NCBI GenBank assembly: GCA_015486145.1
Contig: WFSH01000123.1
Span: 1-30,458, forward strand
Reading direction: 5' to 3'
Length of the DNA stretch: 30,458 nt
From: Mesoaciditogaceae bacterium
GTDB taxonomy: Bacteria; Thermotogota; Thermotogae; Mesoaciditogales; Mesoaciditogaceae
The notes under the pieces are model-generated. The model had not been told where the DNA came from. It saw only the letters and a program-made list of their open reading frames with translations, and did not search any database. This document shows, in pieces, positions 24,968 to 30,458 of this stretch. Made by a program: the position numbers and the translations under genes. How positions within the stretch are numbered: position 1 is the stretch's first letter; every line of letters starts with the position of its first letter.

Positions 24968-25025
24968 AATAACGGCATGCTTTGACATTCGCTACACTTC
25001 CCCTCAACTAATGAAGAGAACCAGA
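24931..25025. repeat. Exact 14-bp inverted repeat spanning the APC-NifX-like convergent gap
   Basis: TCTGGTTCTCTTCA at 24931-24944 is repeated in exact inverse as TGAAGAGAACCAGA at 25012-25025, 67 bases apart. The right arm overlaps the stop codon region of the minus-strand gene ending at 25008. Confidence 0.7.
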
Positions 25026-25349
25026 ACCTTTGATTTCAAGGTAGTCTTTTATGGCATCTTCAGCGGTATCTTTTACGGTTAAAAAAGTCTCGTAGTTCAA
25101 CGCTTTCAATTTTTCTACTGATTTCTTTCCCATGCTTTTGGCAATCCACACATTGCAGTCACCAAGAACTTTCAAAATTTCCTCCGCCTTTGCATGTTGA
25201 TGTTTGCCAAAATATGGATTGGGTCTTTTTTCAACTTCTTTAAAACCACTCTCGTTCTTTTTAAAAATGACAAAGATTTTAGATTGTCCAAAGTGATCTT
25301 CATTTACAATCGTTCCATCTTTTGTTCCAACTGCGATGAGTTCTTTCAA
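25008..25349 (-). CDS. NifX/NifB-like (dinitrogenase iron-molybdenum cofactor-binding) family protein
   Basis: A 113-aa single-domain protein of the NifX/NifB-C-terminal/NafY-like family, whose members carry iron-sulfur or FeMo-cofactor precursors. Many copies in non-nitrogen-fixers have unknown roles. The pattern is GTKDGTIVNEDHFGQSKIFVIF (8-29), NPYFGKHQHAKAEEILKVL and the strand-turn VWIAKSMGKKSVEKL. The start is TTG 25349 with AGAGGG about 8 bases upstream. No nif genes are in the window, so nitrogen fixation is not implied. Its last codons contain the right arm of the 14-bp inverted repeat. It appears to be a single-gene unit. Confidence 0.85.
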   Translation of the reverse strand: MKELIAVGTKDGTIVNEDHFGQSKIFVIFKKNESGFKEVEKRPNPYFGKHQHAKAEEILKVLGDCNVWIAKSMGKKSVEKLKALNYETFLTVKDTAEDAIKDYLEIKGSGSLH

Positions 25350-25587
25350 TTTTTTCGCCCTCTTTCAAATTAAGTTTTCATCCCTTTTTATTTTTAAATA
25401 AAGATGATAATGTGGTTTCCAACTCTAAATTTTACAACAAACGTCCTCAATTTTAGATCGGTTTTCAGTTTAAAGTTCAAAAAAGCAAAATTTAACGGAA
25501 TTCTACGTGTATTGGAATGATCATGAGGTGTGCGAGTCTTACTTATGGATATTTGAAAAAGAGGCTGAACGGTGTAAAGCCTACCAT

Positions 25588-25618
25588 GGGGATATTCCGC
25601 ATGTGGTGCGGGATCTCC
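25588..25618. repeat. Two-step hairpin of unknown role
   Basis: GGGGAT (25588-25593) pairs with ATCTCC (25613-25618, one G-T pair), then CCGCA (25597-25601) with TGCGG (25607-25611) around loop TGTGG. On the plus strand TTAATATTTTG follows, a weak T tract. Confidence 0.5.
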
Positions 25619-25702
25619 TTAATATTTTGTCAGTCTGCATAATTTTAGAATTGGAAAAATGACAATTTCTTAAGACAATTGAAAGCCTTTAAAATGTATG
25701 AT

Positions 25703-25729
25703 CCTTGTAGGATTGTGATATTTACAAGG
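25703..25729 (+). promoter_or_regulatory. Inverted repeat in the thioesterase leader
   Basis: CCTTGTA (25703-25709) and TACAAGG (25723-25729) form a perfect 7-bp inverted repeat spaced by 13 bases, about 45 bases before the thioesterase start. Its size and spacing fit a dimeric repressor operator or a small leader hairpin. Confidence 0.4.
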
Positions 25730-25773
25730 GTACTTGTCCATTAAAAATGAATTTTGAAGGGAGACATGTCGAC

Positions 25774-26220
25774 ATGAACAACATTTCTCATCTTGTAAAG
25801 ATTGAAGATTTAAATCATCATGGCACTCTTTTTGCGGGCAGAGCTGCCGAATGGTTTGTCGAAGCAACTTACATCGAAGCAAACATTCATTACAAAAATC
25901 CCGAAGGCCTTGTTTGTTTAAAAATACATGGCATGAAATTCATGAAACCAGCCAAAAAGGGAGAGATCGTGAACATAAAAACTTCAATTGCCTACGCCGG
26001 AAGAACAAGCATAATGGTCTATGGAAAAATCTATAACATGCTGAATCCTCAGGATGTTTTAGTAGAGGGATTTGTGACGTTCGTATCTGTGGATGAAGAT
26101 GGAAAGAAAAAACCCCACAACATAAAATTTGTACCTCAAACCGAAGAAGAAAGGGAAATCCACAGAAGAGCGCTGTCTCTGAGAAAAAGCGAATTGCAGC
26201 TCGACGAATCGTCAAAATAG
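25774..26220 (+). CDS. Hotdog-fold acyl-CoA thioesterase
   Basis: A 148-aa hotdog-fold protein similar to acyl-CoA hydrolases of the YciA/BFIT type, which hydrolyse acyl-CoA to the free acid and CoA. The active-site helix pattern is DLNHHGTLFAGRAAEWFVEA (12-31): N14 and G17 are in place, while the usual catalytic Asp of the W-x-D motif is Glu30. The strand VCLKIHGMKFMKPAKKGEIV is typical. I prefer ATG 25774 because AAGGGAG lies 10 bases upstream; ATG 25747 in the same frame has no such site. An inverted repeat precedes the gene. Physiological substrate unknown. Confidence 0.85.
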   Translation: MNNISHLVKIEDLNHHGTLFAGRAAEWFVEATYIEANIHYKNPEGLVCLKIHGMKFMKPAKKGEIVNIKTSIAYAGRTSIMVYGKIYNMLNPQDVLVEGFVTFVSVDEDGKKKPHNIKFVPQTEEEREIHRRALSLRKSELQLDESSK

Positions 26221-26245
26221 CTTGAAAAAGTTCGTGTCATTCGAA

Positions 26246-27229
26246 CTATTTGAAAATGTGAATCTTTTCGATCGCTTGAGCAAACACCATAGATCCTGCG
26301 AATATCAACGTACTGGCATAAAGTGGCCACGTGATCGTCTTTGTTGCTTTTTTGACCAAAGCTATTGAAGTTGGAACTGGTGGTTGTTTTTTGCTGATTT
26401 TCCGCAGCTTTTTAAACAAAAGGACAATGTAAAACAACATCAACATCGAAATCAACAGATTCACGATCAGAGAAGTCACAAAGTGATGTGGTAATGGATG
26501 TGGTGATGACTTTAGGGGTTTTTTGGTGCTGAACATGAGATATCCAACTGTAAATGCCATGAAGTTATTCAAAAAGTGGGCGATCATGGAAGAAAATATG
26601 GATCCCGTCGTTTCGACAAGGTAGGCAAAGATCATTCCACCAACAAAAGTATAAAAAAACTGATTGGGATTCATGTGAAGCATACCGAAGAGGAAGGCAT
26701 TGGCCATTACAGCACTCTTCACATCTACGCTTTTGTATCCTGATAAAATTACACCTCTCATCGCAGTTTCTTCGCAAATTGCTGGGGTTACCGCTATGAT
26801 GAACAAACCTTGCCAATACGGCAGGGAATATAATGGCTTCATTTGCGTGCCTATAAAATTGCGGTACATGTCGTTTGACAAGATGGCAATTGGCAGATTC
26901 AAAAAAATTGCAAAAAAGCCAATTAGAGTTACCAAAGCAATCGATGAAATCTTTAAAGGGCTTAAACTTACGTTGTATTTTAGATCTTTGTTAAGGGCTA
27001 AAAAGATGAGTGATGGAATAAGAATAAACCCATACTCGTTAACGATGAACCAACTGTAGGATGGTATGCCTGTAACTTTGGTTAAATCCTCAAAAAAGAG
27101 AGAACTGAAAAACTCGCTAATTATAAGGTAAAAGAAAAACAAGTTGGATTTTGAGACACTGTTCGTAAATATCTCCCCTTGATAATTAAGTTGCACAAGC
27201 GATTTTACGATCTTTATCCACACTTTCAA
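26246..27229 (-). CDS. CPBP-family (type II CAAX prenyl protease-like) membrane metalloprotease
   Basis: A 327-aa multi-pass membrane protein (about eight segments) with the CPBP/Abi signature: EETAMR (E153, E154, R158), FGMLH with H185, and IAHFLNN with H218 and N222. The family includes intramembrane metalloproteases, some of which process prenylated proteins or provide immunity to bacteriocins; here the substrate is unknown. The start is TTG 27229 overlapping the SDR stop (TTG/TGA, 3 shared bases) with GGTGGAATGG just before it, so translation is coupled. The C-terminal region (about 230-327) adds two more membrane segments beyond the core domain. Confidence 0.85.
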   Translation of the reverse strand: MKVWIKIVKSLVQLNYQGEIFTNSVSKSNLFFFYLIISEFFSSLFFEDLTKVTGIPSYSWFIVNEYGFILIPSLIFLALNKDLKYNVSLSPLKISSIALVTLIGFFAIFLNLPIAILSNDMYRNFIGTQMKPLYSLPYWQGLFIIAVTPAICEETAMRGVILSGYKSVDVKSAVMANAFLFGMLHMNPNQFFYTFVGGMIFAYLVETTGSIFSSMIAHFLNNFMAFTVGYLMFSTKKPLKSSPHPLPHHFVTSLIVNLLISMLMLFYIVLLFKKLRKISKKQPPVPTSIALVKKATKTITWPLYASTLIFAGSMVFAQAIEKIHIFK

Positions 27230-27957
27230 ATGACCATTCCACCATCAACGCCTATGATCTGTCCAGTAATATACGACGCTTCTTTCGAAGCGAGAAACAA
27301 GATAACATTTGCTATTTCAACCGGTTCTGCAAGCCTTCTAAGTGCCGTTCGAGATTTTATTTCCTCGATCTTATCTTTTGGAAGGTTAGCAATGAGAGGG
27401 GTCCTAACGTATCCTGGAGCCACAGAATTGACACGAATTCCATAACGCGAGAATTCTTTCGCCCAAACTTTTGCGAGAATGTTAACTCCAGCTTTTGAGG
27501 AGGAGTATGCGCTTTGTCCTGCATTGCCGTAAACTCCCACGATCGATGAAACGTTTATGATGACACCTTTACTTTGTTGAACCATGTACTTTACAACTGC
27601 TTTGGTCACATTGTAAGTTCCTTTCAGGTTAACGTTAACCGTGAAATCAAAATTTGCTTCCTCATTTTCGAGTAGTGGTTTCTCTTTAACGGCACCGGCA
27701 TTGTTCACAAGAACATCAACATGACCAAGTTCCTGAAAGATTTTTTTGACGGCTTTCTCAACATATTGGCTACGTGTAACATCCATTTTGTAAGGTCTGT
27801 ATCTGATGCCTAAAGTGTTCTGGTTTTCTTCCATTTTTTCAAAGTTAATATCACACGCCGCGACAATTCCACCTTCCTCCACAAATCTCTTTGCCGTTGC
27901 CAATCCTATACCTGACGCTCCACCTGTTATAAGAATAACCTTGTCTTTGAATCTCAA
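27226..27957 (-). CDS. Short-chain dehydrogenase/reductase (FabG-like SDR)
   Basis: A classical SDR oxidoreductase of about 243 aa. It has the Rossmann motif TGGASGIG (11-18), NNAG (85-88), and catalytic S138, Y151 and K155 with N110 completing the tetrad. An acidic residue (D36) at the end of the second strand suggests NAD(H) rather than NADP(H). The C-terminal GQIIGVDGGMVI is typical of FabG-like enzymes. I chose TTG 27957 because AAGGTGA lies 5 bases upstream; GTG 27966 would fall inside that site. It could be a fatty-acid, polyol or other alcohol dehydrogenase. The following CPBP gene overlaps its stop. Confidence 0.92.
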   Translation of the reverse strand: MRFKDKVILITGGASGIGLATAKRFVEEGGIVAACDINFEKMEENQNTLGIRYRPYKMDVTRSQYVEKAVKKIFQELGHVDVLVNNAGAVKEKPLLENEEANFDFTVNVNLKGTYNVTKAVVKYMVQQSKGVIINVSSIVGVYGNAGQSAYSSSKAGVNILAKVWAKEFSRYGIRVNSVAPGYVRTPLIANLPKDKIEEIKSRTALRRLAEPVEIANVILFLASKEASYITGQIIGVDGGMVI

Positions 27958-27989
27958 AACTTTCACCTTCTCAAGAAGAATTTACATTA

Positions 27990-27998
27990 ATTATAGCA
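27990..27998 (-). promoter_or_regulatory. Extended -10 promoter of the SDR-CPBP pair
   Basis: The minus strand reads TGCTATAAT, a perfect -10 with the extended TGn motif. No good -35 is seen 17 bases upstream, which extended -10 promoters can do without. Confidence 0.5.
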
Positions 27999-28047
27999 CT
28001 GATGGAAAAATCTTTGTTCCTCAATTTAGCTTGAATACAGAATCAGT

Positions 28048-28112
28048 TTGACACAAACAGAAATGGCTTTCCTAATTTGGAAATGGTTTTCTAAAATTTC
28101 CCGATGAATCGG
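28048..28112 (+). promoter_or_regulatory. Possible control region of the caspase-like lipoprotein gene
   Basis: A perfect TTGACA (28048-28053) is followed 17-18 bases later only by a poor -10 (CCTAAT). Two adjacent 20-base units starting AAATGG (28061 and 28081) match at 14 of 20 positions, and CCGAT-GA-ATCGG (28101-28112) is a short palindrome. The mix suggests regulation but is not conclusive. Confidence 0.3.
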
Positions 28113-28179
28113 ATCAAAATGAAGAAAAATCCCGGTTCAATTGGCACAGACGCCGCTAAAAAAATTGGAGGTGATAAAG

Positions 28180-29436
28180 TTGAAAAGATTTATCGTGTTG
28201 TTTTTGATTGCAACGATATTGAGCGGATTTTTAAGTTCGTGTTTCCTTTTGGATTTTTTAAATGGTGGTTATGACGAAGCGACCAAAATAGTTGTAAATG
28301 ACGTTTTACCTCAGCAACTTGCTTTAACACCAAACGCAACTTATATATGTTCAAGACTTGAGAGCTCGGTTGCGAGCGGTACCATAATTGCCCCTGATAA
28401 AGTTAAAGCATTCGGTTCAAGCGCAAACAGCATCATAGTTCGTGATTGGATCGTTGCAAAAGAAAAATCGTACTTTTTTCTCTTAGATCTCAATCCTGGG
28501 GCTTTTTACGCTCATCCAGTCAAATACATTCTCGTATCAAAGTCTGGAAGTACGACCGTTATGACAGCAGAATGGTTGCCCAAAATCAACGGGAAAGTAC
28601 CAAATGAACTACTTCAACTTATTCCAAAACCCAACCTCGTAATACAATCAAACATAACGCTTCATCAGCCAAGTGGCATTCATTTGTCGTACGATTTTCC
28701 TCAACTTACCATCCGTGAAACTGAAGGTGTCATAGTTGTTCAGGGGTTAAAATCAAACGAAAACCTTTTCAGTTACGCTCAAGATGCTTACTTGGATGTG
28801 ATACACTTTTTTCAAGCCTACAAAAGTGCAAGACCCTATGGAGCGGTTGAGATCAACGGTCTTGTTCAAAGTGATGCGACAAAAGTTTTGAACGCGATAG
28901 ATGCCATGGCAAACAAGCATAACATTGTGACGATATACATAATTGCCCATGGCAATGTGAATTACGTGAAACTTGGTGGATATGGTTTTACCTCTTATCA
29001 ATTCAAAAGCAAGATGGCTGCCCATCCAAATACGAGATTCAATTTTTTGCTTGGTTCCTGTCACAGTGGGAGCTTCATAGATGATTTGAGTTCACTTCCA
29101 AATGTTCGATTGGTGCTAACAGCTGCCAAAAGTAACGAATCAGCTTGGCCAGATTGGGACAAATATGGTTCAACAAACGATTACAACCCAGCAGATGTTG
29201 GTACAGAATGGACAAGTTCGATCTTTGAAAGGGCAAAGTCCATCCTTGAAAGTTCCACAAAATGGAGTGCGGTGAGGAGTTATGCAAGCTCTCATAAAAT
29301 TCCCACCACATCAGCTCTTCTTTACCAGGCCCATTGGGGTGCATTGGGACTCAATTCAACCTATGGGTTTTATGGTAACTTAGACCTTTGTAGCAGGGTA
29401 AACAAAGAAAACCCACAGGTTTATAGGTCGTGGTAA
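28180..29436 (+). CDS. Lipoprotein with caspase-like (clan CD) cysteine protease domain
   Basis: The 418-aa protein starts at TTG 28180 behind an excellent GGAGGTGAT; the open frame reaches back to 28141 without such a site. A signal peptide ends in the lipobox LSSC with Cys21, so it should be lipid-anchored outside the cytoplasm. Residues 22-180 are beta-rich and unrecognised. From about 183 the fold resembles the caspase/metacaspase/legumain clan: strand GVIVVQGL, then IYIIAHGNV with H257-G258, then FLLGSCHSGSFIDDL with C294 and S296-G297. This is the clan's His/Cys dyad and SCHSGS pattern. A Trp-rich region follows (AWPDWDKYG). It has its own unit between the SDR and ccdA. Targets are unknown; an inactive or binding role is possible. 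Confidence 0.75.
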   Translation: MKRFIVLFLIATILSGFLSSCFLLDFLNGGYDEATKIVVNDVLPQQLALTPNATYICSRLESSVASGTIIAPDKVKAFGSSANSIIVRDWIVAKEKSYFFLLDLNPGAFYAHPVKYILVSKSGSTTVMTAEWLPKINGKVPNELLQLIPKPNLVIQSNITLHQPSGIHLSYDFPQLTIRETEGVIVVQGLKSNENLFSYAQDAYLDVIHFFQAYKSARPYGAVEINGLVQSDATKVLNAIDAMANKHNIVTIYIIAHGNVNYVKLGGYGFTSYQFKSKMAAHPNTRFNFLLGSCHSGSFIDDLSSLPNVRLVLTAAKSNESAWPDWDKYGSTNDYNPADVGTEWTSSIFERAKSILESSTKWSAVRSYASSHKIPTTSALLYQAHWGALGLNSTYGFYGNLDLCSRVNKENPQVYRSW

Positions 29437-29457
29437 GAAAAGGTAGAAATTTAAAAT

Positions 29458-29487
29458 TTGGAATAAAGCAAAACAAAATGATAAAAT
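29458..29487 (+). promoter_or_regulatory. Candidate promoter of the CcdA-like gene
   Basis: TTGGAA (29458-29463) and TAAAAT (29482-29487), with TGA directly before the latter (extended -10), are 18 bases apart, about 40 bases before the TTG start. Confidence 0.45.
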
Positions 29488-29528
29488 CGCTAAAAGCGTA
29501 AGGGATTTTTTGAGAAGGGGTTGAAACC

Positions 29529-30206
29529 TTGGGATTTTCTCTCGTTACGGTGCAGGTAAATTGGTGGGCAGCACTTGTGGGAGGATTGTTAAGTTTTCTT
29601 TCACCGTGCATTTTCCCAATACTCCCTGGTTTTTTGGCTTTCTTAATATCTTCCAAAGCAAAGAAAAGTGCAATTTGGCGAGCATTTGCGTTCTCGCTTG
29701 GTTTGTCGGTTATATTTATTTTGCTGGGAATTGCCACGGGAACATTTGGAATGATGTTGATAAGTTCACGACGTTTGATAGAACTGATCGGTGGAATAGT
29801 GATCATCGTTTTTGGCCTGAGCTATACTGGGCTATTCACCTTGCCGTTCTTCGAGAAAGGAATACTCTTGCCGTTTAACCGTGAAATAGAAGGCTTCTGG
29901 AGTGCCTTTTTGTTTGGAATTGTCACATCCTTCGCTTGGACTCCTTGTATAGGGCCAACACTTGGAGCAATTCTTACCATTGCCGCCACCGGCAACACAC
30001 TTAATGGGGGATTGTTATTGTCTTTCTTTTCTCTTGGAATAATGATACCGTTATTGTTGGCTGCGATCTTGATAGACTCTGTGAACAAAATCGTTCCCGC
30101 CATTTCAAAATACCAGAGACAAATCAACATTGTTGGTGGAGTTGTATTGATTGTTGTTGGGATACTTATGATAACGGGTAAGCTGGGTGCATTGGTGATA
30201 TCCTGA
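29529..30206 (+). CDS. ccdA: CcdA-type cytochrome c biogenesis / thiol-redox membrane protein
   Basis: CcdA proteins carry reducing equivalents from cytoplasmic thioredoxin across the membrane to extracytoplasmic thiol proteins. The 225-aa product has six predicted membrane segments and the two conserved cysteines: C27 in SFLSPCIFPILPG and C140 in FAWTPCIGPTLGAIL. Both sit in matching S/T-P-C-x-x-P contexts typical of the DsbD-beta/CcdA family. The start is TTG 29529 with AAGGGG at 29515-29520. No thioredoxin-like partner gene is in the window; the next 250 bases contain none. The preceding gene encodes a secreted cysteine protease-like protein, whose thiol could be a client, but that is speculation. 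Confidence 0.92.
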   Translation: MGFSLVTVQVNWWAALVGGLLSFLSPCIFPILPGFLAFLISSKAKKSAIWRAFAFSLGLSVIFILLGIATGTFGMMLISSRRLIELIGGIVIIVFGLSYTGLFTLPFFEKGILLPFNREIEGFWSAFLFGIVTSFAWTPCIGPTLGAILTIAATGNTLNGGLLLSFFSLGIMIPLLLAAILIDSVNKIVPAISKYQRQINIVGGVVLIVVGILMITGKLGALVIS

Positions 30207-30225
30207 TCAGCGTTTAAAGAATATT

Positions 30226-30253
30226 TGGTTCTCTTCATTTTTGTGTGGATAAA
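30226..30253 (+). repeat. Second copy of the 28-base intergenic repeat
   Basis: TGGTTCTCTTCA, a 4-base variable stretch and TGTGTGGATAAA match 24933-24960 at about 23 of 28 positions. Like the first copy it lies just downstream of a membrane-protein gene on the plus strand. The 3' half includes TGTGGATAA. Confidence 0.5.
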
Positions 30254-30330
30254 ACATGACAAATCTCTATTCTGTTCTTGTAAGTTTGAATAAAGTCATT
30301 CAAAAACACCTTGTTATCAAGTAAAAGAAC

Positions 30331-30411
30331 AGACACCCTCAAAACAAGATTCCGGCTCGGCGGCCGGAATGACCATTTTCATAACCAAGACAAAAGCCAA
30401 GAGGGATGTCT
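30331..30411. repeat. Nested inverted repeats, REP-like core
   Basis: The inner palindrome ATTCCGGC/GCCGGAAT (30349-30356 with 30363-30370, loop TCGGCG) is enclosed by AGACACCCTC (30331-30340) and GAGGGATGTCT (30401-30411), complementary apart from one extra base. Weaker pairing continues outward. The GC-rich core stands out in an AT-rich gap. It resembles REP or small non-autonomous element structure. Confidence 0.5.
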
Positions 30412-30458
30412 CTTTCACTTACACGACTAAAGTGATAGCTGCGAAGAGAGGCATGAGA

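Larger units (their letters stand above)
25350..25773. other. 424-base intergenic stretch with hairpins but no convincing gene
   Basis: The outer parts are AT-rich. The middle (about 25510-25620) is richer in G and C and strongly paired: AGGCT/AGCCT (25562-25566 with 25578-25582) and a two-step hairpin at 25588-25618. A 41-codon open frame on the plus strand (25517-25642) has no ribosome-binding site. An 18-codon one on the minus strand begins inside the hairpin behind AAGGAGAT. Neither matches a family I know. An unidentified structured RNA, a leader or a decayed gene are all possible. Confidence 0.5.

Noticed and set aside
25008..25349. Nitrogen fixation locus
   Set aside because: NifX/NifB-like single-domain proteins are widespread in non-fixers, and no nif structural or assembly gene is present.
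25517..25642. 41-codon plus-strand open frame as a real gene
   Set aside because: No ribosome-binding site, no recognisable family and it overlaps a strong hairpin; kept only as part of the unexplained intergenic element.
30244..30252. TGTGGATAA, a perfect E. coli-type DnaA box, with another at 27214-27222 and a one-mismatch copy at 24951
   Set aside because: They are isolated, one is inside a coding start, there is no AT-rich unwinding region or dnaA/dnaN neighbour, and Thermotoga origins are reported to use a different box. Not an origin.
1..30458. CRISPR array, transposase, integrase or prophage module
   Set aside because: No regularly spaced repeats and no matching protein motifs on either strand.

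Overview
The window looks like chromosome of a thermophilic, AT-rich member of the Thermotogota. A deep-branching lineage such as the Mesoaciditogales is possible, but I infer that only weakly. The evidence is a NusG of 353 residues with a large domain inserted in its NGN domain, an RpoC of 1664 residues with a long insert after the first zinc site, and the order tRNA-rpmG-tRNA-secE-nusG-rplKAJL-rpoBC. TTG start codons behind good ribosome-binding sites are unusually common. I see no insertion sequence, integrase, prophage gene or CRISPR array.

Region 1 (1-3217, + strand): the tail of an upstream gene, then a membrane-anchored alpha/beta-hydrolase-like protein whose nucleophile serine is replaced by glycine, overlapped by a TPR membrane protein. 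Region 2 (3175-5906, - strand): phoH, a short pgpH-like HD phosphohydrolase gene and ybeY, each overlapping the next. This RNA-maintenance and c-di-AMP-type cluster meets the TPR gene tail to tail with a 43-base overlap. Region 3 (5987-18732): divergent promoters sharing one -35 palindrome fire phoH to the left and the translation/transcription cluster to the right: tRNA-Thr, tRNA-Tyr, rpmG, tRNA-Trp, secE, nusG, rplK, rplA, rplJ, rplL, rpoB, rpoC. It carries an L1-operator-like hairpin before rplK, an L10 leader with attenuator before rplJ, paired hairpins between rplL and rpoB, and a strong terminator after rpoC.

Region 4 (18733-24898) is metabolic and transport: an orphan urocanate hydratase with its own terminator, an M20 amidohydrolase, an Nramp metal transporter translationally coupled to a UspA-type protein (- strand), and an APC amino-acid permease transcribed divergently from it.

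Region 5 (24899-30458) is more accessory: a NifX/NifB-like cofactor-binding protein, a 424-base stretch without a clear gene but with strong hairpins, a hotdog thioesterase, an SDR dehydrogenase coupled to a CPBP membrane protease (- strand), a lipoprotein with a caspase-like His/Cys dyad, a CcdA-type thiol-redox membrane protein, and a terminal segment with nested inverted repeats. No complete new multigene system is evident. The best leads are the Ser-less hydrolase with its TPR partner, the caspase-like lipoprotein, the PgpH lacking its sensor domain, and the unexplained intergenic structures.
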